A DNA stretch of 64,000 nucleotides, taken from the NCBI GenBank assembly GCA_963556255.1, contig OY744615.1, positions 19,670,815-19,734,814 of the forward strand. The letters are read 5' to 3'. Under the pieces are notes generated by a model that made no database searches, was not told where the DNA came from, and saw only the letters and a list, made by a program, of their open reading frames with translations. The position numbers were made by a program, and so were the translations under genes. How positions within the stretch are numbered: position 1 is the stretch's first letter; each line of letters starts with the position of its first letter. This document shows, in pieces, positions 20,627-36,300 of this stretch. The DNA is from Allolobophora icterica. Its lineage: Eukaryota; Annelida; Clitellata; Crassiclitellata; Lumbricidae.

Positions 20627-20905
20627 GATGTTTATACATCATATTGAAATTTTCAGAAGCCTATCACCATGTATCTGCATTGTATGGCAGACGTATATGG
20701 CATGAAGCACACCCGACATGTCTGAACTTGGTGACATGTTCAGAGGCCTATGTGCATCTGTTCCTGAGATAATGGCCTCTGAACATGTCACCAAGTTCAG
20801 AGTTCAGACATGTCGCGAGTGCTTCACACCCCGCTCCATATCCGTCTGCAATACAATGCAGATACATGGTGATAGGCTTCTGAAAATTTCAATATGACAT
20901 ATAAA
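20627..20905. repeat. Long hairpin 2
   Basis: The inverted arms (about 20627-20750 and 20770-20905) share CATATTGAAATTTTCAGAAG, CCTATCACCATGTATCTGCA and CTTGGTGACATGTTCAGAGG. Small indels lie near the loop. It is unrelated in sequence to hairpin 1, which ends about 500 bp to the left. No coding content. Confidence 0.85.
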
Positions 20906-21659
20906 CAAATATCAGCCAAATCTTGGAGGGGTTGGTTACAAGTGTTTCACATATTTGATGATTTCACATAGATTGACCCTATAGTGCAATAATACTTAAA
21001 AAATTATTAGTACAACAAAATAAAAATAATGACTCAAGTGCAACAGAATAAAAGTAAATGACACAACTGCATAGGTCCTAACTGTGGACTTCCATTATGG
21101 ACAGCCCCTGTTTAAATCAACCAAAGAAACAAAAAGCTTGAAAAATGTTGAGGGCTAATCAGTAATTAATTAATTTCACAATTAATTCTTTAATCGATTA
21201 ATCAAAATGAATCTGCAGCTCTACCTAGAATGCAACAAAGGGATTAGTACAAAACTAGCAATTGCAGAATTTGTGTATTGTAAACAAACACACTTAAGTC
21301 GAATATCTGCAATTGGAATTAGAGCCAGGTTTCTACTTGGCTGTGACACATTGTACACATGTATTGTACATGATGGCACTGGATAAGTAAAAAGTCAATA
21401 AGTCATCAACAACATCAAAAACTTCAAGAATTAAACGAACAACACCTTCTTCCCCTTTCATGATACTTTTAACAAGACATGGTCCTTTAGTTGTCCTGAA
21501 AATGCAATTACTACCATCAGCAAATGAAAGAAAAAATTTCCAACTTTAACACTTTAAACTGTAATACAATGCACACTCATCAGTCAAAGACATCAACAAT
21601 TGTGGCCGATGTGCTATCGGGAAATTCGGTGTTTCTTTCCTCTTTTTTCAGATTTGTTC
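20906..21659. other. Unassigned interval
   Basis: AT-rich. The strand opposite 21500-21660 continues the acidic frame described for the next entry. No other feature is seen. Confidence 0.4.
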
Positions 21660-21925
21660 CTAAACCTGTTTCAAAAGATTCAGCATCAGATAAGATGTCT
21701 GACTCCTCAAAGTAATTTGATTTTCCAAGTTATCGTCACAATCATTTAAATAGTTCTCATAGGTTCCAGGGTCAAGCATTTCAACACTTGGTAATTCGTC
21801 TAAAACATCGACTAATGCATCAATGGTTGGATTATTTTCTGAATTGATCTCCTCCCGTATGCGTCTACGGATCATCCAGTACGTCTCCACACCTCTTGAT
21901 CCAGATGCATTGGCCATTGCATCTA
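21570..21925 (-). pseudogene. Fragment of an unrecognised acidic protein, one frame change
   Basis: I do not recognise this protein. The minus strand reads a charged, helix-like segment (GVETYWMIRRRIREEINSEN, then PTIDALVDVLDELP). After the asparagine-rich NLENQ a better continuation, with acidic ESDILSDAESFETG and a terminal DVFD, is found in another frame, ending about 21580. One indel therefore probably breaks an older coding exon or a transposon-encoded accessory protein. The composition and absence of internal repeats argue against chance. Confidence 0.4.
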
Positions 21926-21974
21926 TCCAATACAGTTTAAAATAATTAAAACAATTGCATATGGTCCACACCAA

Positions 21975-22920
21975 TCAATAGTAGTATTAATTATTTTGGT
22001 TACTGCTGTTAGACAAATAAAATGCACACCAATGGTGTATATACCGTCAGTGTATATACAGTTCGATTTCTTTTTAAATATGCTTCAAGTACAAATTTGG
22101 TATTTGCCCTAAAACCTAAAATACCAGTCCTATGCTCAACAAACACACCCTATGGTACACTACAAATTACTAGTTAAATCGGATTAGAAACTTATAAAAA
22201 TTAGAAAACGCGTCAACTATCAACTACTGCAGTAGTCGATGTACGAATCAACTTGACCTAGCTAATAAGCGAAATTATATATAGCTACAAAAATTCCGGG
22301 AAACCCGGATGAGCAAAGTATAATCCACACCTATCCCCGTAATTTATCATCCACATTTAAATGTAAATGTAATGTAGATCTCCGAAATTTCTCAGCGCCA
22401 CACAAAAGCCACGTCAGGGAGACCATCTTAATCACTGGCGCTATATCAAATCAAGTCCGCAATAGCCATATCCGCCTTATCCGTTATGGTGCCAGGTCAG
22501 AGTCCGGGGAGGTCAAGCTGAGGTGACAGCAGGGTGCTACGGTGGTAATCGGTGATGATGGTTATGTGGTGGCGCAGAAATGGAATTACGCTAAAAACAT
22601 ATACAGGACTACATAAAGATAATCAAACAATCTATAATTAATATTTCATGATATTTGCATATATCTGAACAAAAGAAATTAATACAACCACATTAAATTC
22701 TTCGACAATTTCAAGAAATTTTTGACTTCACGAACTTTTCCAGAAAGTCAAATTCAAAAGATTCAGCTTCCGGTTTGTTTTCCGCTGCCAGCCATTTATT
22801 TTGTAGCGCTTCACTTATTTCCTATTATTTATAGCATTGCAATTCTTCATTAATAATTTAATTTAATTAAGTAAAGGAAAGTTTACTTTAATTTAATTAA
22901 GTTATAATAGTTAGAATGCA
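21975..22920. other. Unassigned interval
   Basis: Nothing recognised. There is only AT-rich sequence with short homopolymers and no convincing open frame. Confidence 0.4.
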
Positions 22921-24065
22921 AGTCACAAGGCAATTAAGTCACAAGGCAAGTCAGAAGTCAACGTATGTCAGAAGTCAGTTTAGTCAGAAATCTAATCGGA
23001 TGTCCAGTCAGAATTAAGTCCAGTCAGAATTAATTTATAATCAGAATACTGAAGTCAGAAATTGATTTAAGTCAGATATGTCAAGTCAGATGTCGAGTTA
23101 GAAGCCAATTAAATTATGGTCATTCAAGGTACGTAGAATTAAATAAGTCAGAATCAAATCAGAAATATATATAAGTCAATCAGAAATGATTAAGTCAGAA
23201 TTAAGTCAAGGCAGAAGTCAAGTCAGAAATCAAGTCAGAAGTTAGGTAATACTCATCTAAGTTACAACTATTAAGTCAGAATTAAGTCAGAAATAAGAAT
23301 TAATTAAGTCAGAAGTGTCAAGTCAGAAATCAAGTCAGAAGTCAAGCAATATTCATTTAACTTAATTAGAAGTAATTAAGGCAGAATTAAGTCAGAAATA
23401 AGAACTAATTAAGTCAGAATTATGTCAAGTCAGAAAAACAAGCCAGAAGTCAAGTAATATAGCCTAGTCATTTATGCTAGAATTAATTAAGTCAGAAATA
23501 AGTCAGAAATAAGTCAATCAGAATTAATTAAGCTAGAATTAAATCAAGTAAGTAATCAAGTCAGAAGTCAAGCTATAGTCATTTAAGTTAGAATTAACTA
23601 AGTCAGAATTAAGTCAGAAATAAATCAATCAGAATTAGTTAAATCAGAATTGAGTCAAGTGAGAAATCAAGTCAGATGTCCAGTAATAGTCATTTAAGTT
23701 AGAATAAATTAAGTCAGAATTAAGTTGCAAATAAGTCAATCAGAAATGATTAAGTCAGAATTAAGTCATATAATTAAGTCAAAGCAGAATTCAGTCAATT
23801 CACAAATCAGGGGCAATAGTCAAGCAAAAGCTAGTCATTTAAGTTAGAATCAATTAAGTCGGAATTAAGTCAGAAATAAGTCAATCAGAATTAATTAAGT
23901 CAGAATTAGGGCTAAGTCAAGTCATAGCTCGTCAGATTGTGGTTTAGGTTAGAATAAATTAAGTCAGAATTGAGCCAGAATTAAGTCAGAATTAAGTCAG
24001 AAATAAGTCAATCAGAATTAAATTAAAGCAGAGGTCAAGTCAGAAATCAAATCAGAATTAAGTAA
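22921..24065. repeat. AAGTCAGAAT-type degenerate tandem repeat, about 1.1 kb
   Basis: Units of AAGTCAGAA, AAGTCAGAATTA and AATAAGTCAATCAGAATTAA recur dozens of times with drift. A higher-order pattern includes ATAGTCATTTAAGTTAGAAT about every 110-120 bp between 23570 and 23840. There is no coding content. Confidence 0.88.
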
Positions 24066-24099
24066 CGTCGTACGTGTCGCTAACACACAATTTATTGTA

Positions 24100-24187
24100 C
24101 GAGCATTTGGGTATTTTTTAGGGCAGAGGAAAAGCAGCCGAAACGAGCATTAGGGTATTGTTCGGGCAGAGGAAAAGTCGCCGAAGC
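24100..24187. repeat. 44-bp direct duplication
   Basis: CGAGCATTTGGGTATT at 24100 recurs as CGAGCATTAGGGTATT at 24144, each followed by GGGCAGAGGAAAAG. It sits directly after the long tandem array. Confidence 0.85.
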
Positions 24188-25028
24188 CCAGGTCATGCCC
24201 AAAATGCCCATTTGGGCGACGACTGGGGCCAATTTCCAATGCTGTCTGGGTCTCTTTTCCCGAATTCTCACAGATCTATAGCGAACTACCTCGTTGCTGC
24301 TTGTATTATTCGTCACGTAGGCCGGGCCCATCACTTATATTCTCTAACTCTATAGACTAAATAGACTAAATAAATTTTCGGTTTGTTTGCTCATCGTGCG
24401 TCCAAACTGTTTGCGTTTGATATTGTATTCTCCGCGGTGATATTGCGTTCGGCGGTAATTTCATCGCCCGTAATTCACAGTAATGCATCCCGCGCCTACT
24501 TCACCCACGCGCCGCCGCCGCCGCTGCTGACTTCATTAACTCTTCTTCGCCAGTTTTGCATTAAACCAAAAGCATCGCTGAACGTCTTCTGAAAGTCTCG
24601 AATCTGACCAACGCTTTCCGTAAAAGCACTTTATGGCTTCTTTACGACAAACATCTGAAATTAGACATCGGTCGTTTTCTGTCTTCTTCCTGCCAGTCCT
24701 GCACGAACTGTTCCCACCCATCGCCCAACGACAACAATACGACAATGATAACTTGCGTCCTAGATCTTCTGATTTTATGCTCCCTGACAAAGACGATTGC
24801 AACTATATATATAGTCCTCGAGTAGGCCTACTCTGTAGACGCTAAGATTTAATGTCAGTATACATGCACGTTCCGCACAGACCAATGTTATAGGGGCCTA
24901 CTATTAGGCCTATTCTCTGTAACCGGCTGCGGTATGTCAGTCAGATTTATCAATAAACGAATATATATTATCCTGTTAAAGGGGGATAGCCTATATATAG
25001 GCATCTAAAGCATGCTTTATATTAAGAT
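24188..25028. other. Unassigned interval
   Basis: Frames at 24383-24592 and 24536-24802 show no recognisable domain. No RNA or terminal repeats seen. Confidence 0.35.
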
Positions 25029-25174
25029 CATAGGCGTAGGCTCTGTGGAGGGGGGGGCAGCCAGGGCACGTGCCCCCAATAATTGAGATGGACTGTACAC
25101 CCAATGCAAAAAATGTAAAAAATGTAGAATGAATAACCAAATCCCCCCATATTTTGGGCAAGTTTACGCCAGTG
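25029..25174. mobile_element. hAT MITE, 146 bp, exact 8-bp TSD
   Basis: The ends are CATAGGCGTAGGCTCTG and GTTTACGCCAGTG. ATTAAGAT flanks both sides (25021-25028 and 25175-25182). The interior includes CACGTGCCCCC, also seen in the nested element ending at 45728. Confidence 0.88.
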
Positions 25175-25354
25175 ATTAAGATGGATTTATGTTGCTAATC
25201 AGAAAGCAGAAATTGAACTGACTGCATGGCCTCATTTAAACTCATTTAAACTAACTTAAGACTCGTCTGTTTCAACTTGTTTATCCTTCGTACGTATGTA
25301 TGTAGCTTAACATTTAAATTTGTTTCTCTGACTTATCGGGTGTTGACTTTGGAG

Positions 25355-27743
25355 CAGGGTCCGATTTGTCAAAAAAGAAGCAGGGGGGTCGGAAATCTAT
25401 ACAAATAATAAAAATTTATTAAGCCATAATTAAATTTTTTACTCGTTATTTTGTAAATGAGGTTAATGAACTTCCATAGTATGTCAAGATTCTGCAATGA
25501 CCAACAGTCAACTACGATGCAAACATATGACATCGAAAAAAAATTATATTCAAAATTAAAAGGAGCTTTCAGCAGCAGTTTTAGCTGAAATATACTAATA
25601 GGAACAACAAATTGTAGGCCCACACAGAAGCGTTAGACGTGACTAAATTGCACTGAAAGATGAAAATACAAGTACACAACCAAAGCTATCAAACCAATGC
25701 ATCAAGTACTGTCATTGGAAATACTAGCAAACCCAATGAACCAGTGCGCCAAGTACACTAGTATACCCACTATAAAAAGCTGTGCATATTTCTTTTGTTT
25801 GTGCACAATAGTCGCCTTGCCAATTGGCTTATCTAAGGCATCATGGCACCCAGATTTCAGCCAGGAAATAACGTATATCCTGGCATTCCAAGATGTTAGA
25901 GATGGCCCGTTAAAGCTGATCATCAGCAGGTAGCTGATGGGGCCAACACCCAGCAGGTTGCGCACTGTAGGCCTATGTTGCAAGTTCATCTGGCTAAAGC
26001 CACGCTCGCACGCTGCAGACGAAATGAGCAGAATCTTCAAAGTGTGCTCAAGTGTTGCGAGATCAGACCCCCCATGTTGGCCTTGTTTGTATGTATAGAG
26101 TACTCGATCACAATCTGGGAATTGTGACTTATTGTTAATTAATTTTTTTAAATATGAAAATAAATTGGGAAGATCATTTTACTTATAAATAAAGTGTCTT
26201 CTATTATATTAAGAGGTTCAAGTACAACACAAAAGGATAAGCTTTAAGATTCTTATCCAGTTTTTAATAGAAATTGTTGATACAGACAAAGAAGAAATTA
26301 AAAAGGGTGATAGGCGGGACCTCCAAACTAAAAACAGATAGATCGAGTCAGTTAATTAGCTCAGTTAAGCCTACAGTTGAGTGTAAATTTGAATAGGCCC
26401 ATTAGGACTTTGCGCACTTTTCCATTGGCAAAGTCATCAATAAACTGATTCAAAATTCAGTTCACGTAGAATATCACTCTCTATGCTCAACGCTGCAGGG
26501 TGGCTATGTCTCTCATGTGTCATACTTGAAATGAACTTTCAACACCTTTGCCATGTATTGGTACATGAACTACTCATGACTTATGTTGAGGCCTGCCCTA
26601 CCTGTCTCGTGTTTAAACATTTTGACAAAATAAGAACACTGCATAAAATTATCAGCTCATTGCCAATGCTTGCATCGAGGTCATCGCCGTATATTGCTAC
26701 AAGGTTTTTCTCTGAGTTGTGTATTTCTTCATCACTACAAGATTCAAGCCTCGATAGAAAACCAAACCTTGAGCAGAGTAGTTCGTATGATGCAAGCCTT
26801 CTTGTCAACTCGGTTGTGAATTGATCAACGATGGGCAGAAAATTGTCAATCCGAAACTTCTCTGAAGCAGAGTGCACAGCTTCTGGGGTTCCACCATAAT
26901 CCAGTGGTAGGAGACGTACGTTTTGATGACGTGTTCTTGTTTGAACATATTCTGCCGTTCCACAACAGAGTCAGACTCGGCAGAGCGGGAACGTTGTTGG
27001 ACTGGCGGTTGTATGACAACAACTGCAGCATCACCAGTGACTTTATATATGCACTTTATATAGGCACAGATGAGCCTGCATTTTGACCACCTTATGCCGA
27101 ATGCCGATCTCCAATTCGGTTCATGTCACAAAAATGACAGCATAGCTGTGCACTGATACAGATGTGCACTCTAGTCTAGGTCAATCGAGGTCAAAAGCGC
27201 AGCGAACGCTGGACAGAATACCACTGTCTACTTGACCTTTACCCCGCAACTGGATGCTCGTGGCGTTGGAGCCGATGTGCTCAAGGCGAGGACTCCGGGC
27301 ATGAAGGCGCCTGAGGGCGCTGGCTTGTGCAGGGACTGTGGTCCGTTTGTTGTCTTCTGTAGCCTATGTTTGGTCATTCCCTGCGAAATATTTCTGACAC
27401 TGCCTCTGCCTATAGAGTAGACGACCTCAGCTTGAGTTAAAAGTAACATAATCCCTCAACAGCTGAATATGCCAAGCTTCAAGCGCTACTCGTGAACAAT
27501 ATTAACGCGATATTTCAAAATCAGGGTACCGACTGGATAATAAATAATTACCCAAAGGTGACAAGGCTGCACTGCTTGCGGTAGGTCATACTGGAGTCGT
27601 TTGGTGTAGGACTCAGGGTAATGAATTTGAGGGGGTCAAGCCGACCCCCCCCCCGGGGGTCGGCCAAAGGCTTGAAGCAGGGGGGTCAAAAAAAGAAGCA
27701 GGGGGGTCCAACCCCCCCGACCCCCACGGCAAATCGGACCCTG
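25355..27743 (-). mobile_element. Full-length hAT transposon (2389 bp), exact 8-bp TSD
   Basis: The terminal repeats are CAGGGTCCGATTTGTC and GGCAAATCGGACCCTG. CTTTGGAG flanks both sides (25347-25354 and 27744-27751). The interior encodes, on the minus strand, pieces of a ZMYM1-like hAT transposase. The G-rich subterminal motif AAGCAGGGGGGTC occurs near both ends in the same orientation. Confidence 0.93.
25702..27034 (-). pseudogene. hAT transposase relic (ZMYM1-like)
   Basis: Three minus-strand blocks can be read in order. At about 27034-26880 there is a degraded zinc-finger-adjacent region. At 26877-26581 there is KFRIDNFLPIVDQF, then LTRRLASYELLCSRFGFL and NLVAIYGDDLD, typical of the central part of TTF/ZMYM1-type hAT transposases. 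At 26040-25702 lies the C-terminal dimerisation domain, with SSAACERGFSQMN corresponding to the SAxxER.FS motif of hAT proteins, followed by ISYLLMI and ISWLKSG. Stops and frame changes separate the blocks and no complete RNase H-like DDE domain could be assembled. The source enzyme would bind the element ends and cut and paste it; this copy is inactive. Chromosomal ZMYM1-like domesticated genes look similar, but the flanking TIRs and TSD show that this is a transposon. Confidence 0.8.
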
Positions 27744-27944
27744 CTTTGGAGTCTCAAATGGACTACGACTCTGACTCCGGTTTCATACTCTTTTCGGTCA
27801 TTTGACAAATCAATCCAAGATAAGTAAGTAAGCATATTCTTTATTAACCATTGGAAATCGTACTTTGGTGTACAGACATCTAAAAACACAGTTATTAAAT
27901 AGTATATAACATCCTATAGTAGGCCCTAATAAATGTTTTGCGCA

Positions 27945-28250
27945 TCAGGCTGTCGGCTGAGGGATCATGCGGTCATGGGCACGGGGACGGAGGGAGTAGT
28001 AGGTGGGTTTGGTTGAAGGTAGTAGTTGGTGCAGGTCCGGGTCCGTCAGGACAGCCCCACAGAGACGAGTTTCGGCGTTATCGCAGAGTTGTTCAAACGT
28101 TGGGGAGTCCTCGGGGAGGTAATGAAGGCGTATCATTCTACCTATCATCGCTTGGAGTCGATTCCTCGCTTGCAGACCGGCGAAGCCCCGCCATGCAGAG
28201 GGAGGTATGAACGCATAAACTCACTGCCGTTGGCGGCTAGAGAACGTTGA
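27945..28250 (-). pseudogene. LINE-type 3' coding end
   Basis: The minus frame reads HQLLPSTKPTYYSLRPRAHD, a C-terminal motif (LHPLLPP.....YNLRPR.H) common in retroelement polyproteins of fish and marine invertebrates. It ends near 27950 with no upstream RT, so it is a 5'-truncated copy. The exact clade is unsure. Confidence 0.55.
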
Positions 28251-29138
28251 ATCAAAAGCCAAATGTCAAGGCCTCCATTTACAATCATGATAAGTGTAGA
28301 TCTTTTCGCCTCTTGTCGTGCTAAAATAAAAAAAAATCCAATAGAAAACCTATTATATGTACATGTATTTCTCCCGAAACAACATGTGGTGCACGGAGAT
28401 CTAAGTAAAATTATTAAAAGTAATTGGGCCTGAACAAACTTGTCCTGGTTTAAAGACTCTAGTGCATTTTGTCGTCGGAATGTAAAGGCTTGGTGATAGC
28501 GGTCGTTTGGCCTGGCCTACAGGCAGACACTTGTGATAGTCATGACAGTTACCGTCTCGCTACACAGGGCCTCACAGCTGCAGTTAGTCTTCCGTGTGCA
28601 ACATCAGACGATTGATGTTGGCCTATACACAGAATGGACAGACATAATTAGGTTAAAAAGCCTTTGCTATAGACATTAGACTGTAGCAGTCGATAATATA
28701 GGCCGTAGACAAACATCACAAGGCAAACAAGTGCTTTAATACGGTTAAGTATATTTCGGCCAATTTCTCTTTTGACATGCGGGAAAGAGTTACAATAACT
28801 ATAGTGACATCGACAAATGGTTTGGGAAAACGCAATCCACGAGAGTCGGGAACGTTGAAATACTGACAGAAGTTTAGACGTGTAATATATGGAAGCATGC
28901 AATAACCAATAGGCCTACCAGGTAAATGCGACCTGAGCAGGTGATAGGCCTACTACTCCGAAGTCTATGAAGATTTTAAGATCCTTCAGCATTAGATGCC
29001 CTTATTCATTTGTCCCATTAGTTCCTTGAAACTATTTGTTTGATAGGCGTACACATTATTACTATTAGGCCTACTATTATTACTTCTTTCCCGAGGTACG
29101 TATTATTCCTTGGGGTTGCAAAACCTAGGGGAGCGTTG
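28251..29138. other. Unassigned interval
   Basis: Nothing recognised. Several TAGGCCTA motifs are present. Confidence 0.4.
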
Positions 29139-29143
29139 CTGTT

Positions 29144-29618
<475 letters not shown>

Positions 29619-29700
29619 AGGACTTGCTCAATGTCTCAGAGGAAGCTCGAAGCCCAACCTATATGCCTCCCTACTTCCGCGTTCCAAGAGGAGTGTTCCA

Positions 29701-30151
29701 AGTTCCAACCAATCGTCTACCATGTCCACACATACACGTAGACCTACACGCACACATGTATTTGTGTGTACATGTATGTGTGCGGGCATATGGTTCCATC
29801 GTAGTCTGCGCATTCGAGACCGATTAACTTGTGCCATTAACAATGACTATAATAGCTTGGTCGTGGGTATTAACGCATCGGCCGTTCCTCTCAGTGACAT
29901 AGTTAGGTGTGTCGGGGTCAACCGATGATGATTCGTTGCCTAACCCAAATTGAGACGCAGCCGGATATTGTAGGATATTGTTCCTGTTACGAAGGCCAGA
30001 CCCATTAAAGTGCGGATGGTGTCTTTGAAGACTAATTAACTTAATTAGATCTTTATCTCGCAAGTGTTGTATAACTTTAAAATGCACCATTAACTTTTCA
30101 TTACGCCTATAAAAAATATTATAGTGCCTGTATGAAATCAGTGGCGTAAGT
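29701..30151. other. Unassigned interval
   Basis: No feature beyond short GT/CA-rich sequence near 29725-29790. Confidence 0.4.
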
Positions 30152-30821
30152 CAGTTGCGGATCCAGGATTGCTACGGTGGGGGAAGAGTATTTTCTGAGG
30201 GGCGTCACGTTCTAGGGTAAATGTGGTAATTAACTTTAAATAATTGTAGGGTCTATATCTGAAATAATGCCATATTTGTGGTAGACCACTGGTATATACT
30301 ATGCACTATCCTAAAATCTTTCTAAGACTGCTTCAACGTGACAAAATGATGGGACAAGGTGTTGTTGCAGATTCATGAAGCATATACATGAATTCTTTCT
30401 ACTAGACTTCAACAGTAGCTTCATAGTCAATATTCTCAGCCAGTTCTCTTTCGATCGATATTAATGCTAGCCCAGATCGGCATTCTTTTGCCATGGTGGA
30501 TTGCAAATATTTTTTTTATTATTTTCAATTTCCTAAAAGTTTTTTCTGCAGAAGCCGACGTTACAGGAAGAGCGAGGTATAATTTTATTTTATAAAGTAC
30601 TGATGGATTAGGAAGTCCTGGTAGGCCTACTATCTGTTTGTCTATATCATTTGTACATTAATGAGAAGAAATGGGCGTATTGTTGCATGAATCGCCCCTA
30701 CGCTATACTGACTTCTCATCCGCCGGATCCAAAACGTTATGGTTTTGGTCTTGAGGTCATGTCGTCAGCAAGAGAGACTGGGGACGGTTCGCGCGCGCAC
30801 CTATCGGTAAATCCGCCACTG
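30152..30821 (-). mobile_element. hAT relic with transposase C-terminus
   Basis: The ends are CAGTTGCGGATCCAGG and AAATCCGCCACTG. The flanks GCGTAAGT and GTTTAAGT agree at 6 of 8. On the minus strand around 30570-30385 the reading TSASAEKTFRKLKIIKK and later IDRKRTG matches the C-terminal dimerisation domain (SA.AERSFSKLK.IK) of ZMYM1-like hAT transposases, with frame breaks. Confidence 0.7.
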
Positions 30822-31143
30822 GTTTAAGTGCGTCATGACTCATTAGCATTAGTGATTGGTGCTTATTAACCACACTGATATGGTTATACGTATGGGCTGT
30901 AATTGTGCGCTTAGACCTTGAAGTATGGGCATATGATAGTGACATAGGAATTTAATTTCGGCGTTCAAGTATGTTGCGTGGGAACGGAGAAGAAACTCCG
31001 CCACTGTTAATAACGTAATTTCCACGCAACGCCGTTCCTTTCACGATGGTTTTATGGGGCGCGTGAATCTTAATAAGTCGCGCGCCTGAATAGCATCACT
31101 GAACGACTCGTAAGGCCTTCGTCGTCTCCCTCTGCCGTCCATA

Positions 31144-31260
31144 CAGAGGCGGATCCAAGGGGGCCAATCCAGCCATGCCCCCCCCCCATTTGATATTTAC
31201 ACATTATGTGGGCCCACCCTCCATCACGAAGTAGACGATGATCACTGCGTGATCTTTCAC
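31144..31260. mobile_element. hAT MITE end fragment (same family as 55134)
   Basis: CAGAGGCGGATCCAAGGGGG and the following CCATTTGATATT and CACGAAGTAGAC stretches match the left part of the element at 55134-55529. I found no partner end or target duplication. Confidence 0.55.
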
Positions 31261-34544
<3,284 letters not shown>

Positions 34545-34900
34545 TAACTAACAAAGAACATCTTCAATTTGTTAACGGTAAATAGCGGTACCGGTAACTT
34601 ACCTGCAACTAACAGAAATATCTTCAATTTGTTAACGTTAAATAGCGGTAACTTACCTGTAACTATCAGGCATATCTTCAATTTGTTAACGTTAAATAGC
34701 GGTAACTTACCTGTAACTATCAGGCATATCTTCAATTTGTTAACGTTAAATAGCGGTAACTTACCTGCAACCAATAATCATGTCTTCAATTTGTTAACGT
34801 TAAATAGCAGTAACTTACATGTAACTAACAGAGCACATCTTCAATTTGTTAACGTTAAAAAGCAGTAATTTACCTGTAACTAACAAAGCAAATCCTGAAT
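34545..34900. repeat. 54-bp tandem array, about six copies
   Basis: GTTAACGTTAAATAGC occurs at 34631 and 34685 and repeats with 54-bp spacing. Each unit also contains ACTTACCTGTAACTA and TCTTCAATTT. The unit length is divisible by three, so both strands are open; the protein-like repeats are not evidence of a gene. Confidence 0.92.
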
Positions 34901-35512
34901 TTATTAGCGACAGTATTGCTGTGTATTTCTGTGGTCATAAGTCTACACCCACGACTTTTAAGCCACTTGGTGTTACTAAAAAAATCAAATCAGTATAAAC
35001 GGTTGAATATATCACCTCGCAAAGCTTCTTCTGTGCTTGTGAGAGTCTGTAAAATTAAATTAATAACGAAGAAACAAAGCTGTGCCCCACTACTGGTACC
35101 ATTTTTTATTCATCACGTTTGCCACACAAATCAGCTTTACGATCGCTGCGAGTTGTAATCTTAATGAAGAAGGCATGTACTGCGTCCTAATGGTCGGGAG
35201 GGCAACTGAGACGGTCATCCGCGGAAAGCCATGCACCCTCTTGGAAACAAATCGATGCTTCCTATCAACTACATAATTATCACAACTTTCCAGTAACATA
35301 AACGTATATACATACATTCATATTCATATGCATGTATGTATGTATGTATGCTTGCTATATATGCATACGTACCCAAATTAATACAAACAAAGCCGATACA
35401 TGCGTGCTTATATTCATACATACATGCGAGCCTGCCTGCATAAATATATGCATACATAATCACATAGGCCTACCTTTATGAATGTATGTAAGTATGCATG
35501 CATATATACATA
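34901..35512. other. Unassigned interval, ATAC-rich at the right
   Basis: No domain recognised. From about 35300 the sequence is increasingly made of degenerate ACATATGCATAC words leading into the CATA array. Confidence 0.4.
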
Positions 35513-35755
35513 CATTTATACATACATACATACATACATACATACATACATACATACATACATACATACATACATACATACATACATACATGCATGCATA
35601 CATACATACATACATACATTCATTCATACATACATACATACATACATACATACATACATACATACATACATACATACATACATACATACATACATACATA
35701 CATACATACATACATACATACATACATACATACATACATACATACATACATACAG
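35513..35755. repeat. (CATA)n microsatellite, about 240 bp
   Basis: Nearly perfect tetranucleotide array with a few TGCA and TTCA interruptions between 35590 and 35630. Confidence 0.97.
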
Positions 35756-35875
35756 CCGAGTGAAACACACAGAAGTGCATATAAACGTCAGCTGGCGAAA
35801 GAAGCAGTAAATGGATCTCCTAATCCAATAGTCCTGACGCGTAGGCAACGAATTACTCGATCCATTCGACGATGA

Positions 35876-36300
35876 GCAGGAAGAAGAGGAAGAAGAGGAG
35901 GAAGAGGAGGAAAGAATTAACAGCAAGAAGATAACGCGAAAGAACTGAGGAAGGAGGAAATGAAACTGCAGAGGATGATGGTAAAGAGAAACTAGGTAGA
36001 GCAGAGGAAAGAATATAAATTAGGATGAGTAGATGATAGAAGAGAAAACATGAAGAGTAAAGAAAGAAGATAAATTAGAAATAGTAGTGGATAGAAGAGA
36101 AATTAGGAAGAGTAGAGGACTAGAGGTAGAGAGAGGATAGAAAAATTAGGAAATAAAATTAAGAGGATATATTAGGAAGTTATATTATAAAGATATATTA
36201 GGAAGAGAAATTAGACAAAGATGTTAGAAATTGTAGAGCATAATATGGAAGTAGAAAGCAGGCGAGGATGTAGGAAATTATAAGAGAGAAAACAGCAGCA
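35876..36300. repeat. Polypurine tract region
   Basis: The plus strand is almost pure A/G with GAAGAGGAAGAAGAGG and later GGAAGAG and AGAGGA words. It is low complexity and could form triplex DNA. Poly-Ser frames on the minus strand are artefacts. Confidence 0.8.

Noticed and set aside
22921..24065. CRISPR-like array
   Set aside because: Units vary in length and sequence and there are no unique spacers; the context is a eukaryotic genome.
34569..34868. Repeat protein with NSGNLPVTIRHIFNL units
   Set aside because: The 54-bp array is a multiple of three and is open on both strands; there is no start context or domain.
35460..35875. Several open frames of over 100 codons (YIHT and VCMY repeats) on both strands; similar frames at 49821-50304
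   Set aside because: They are translations of a CATA tetranucleotide array, open in most frames by composition.
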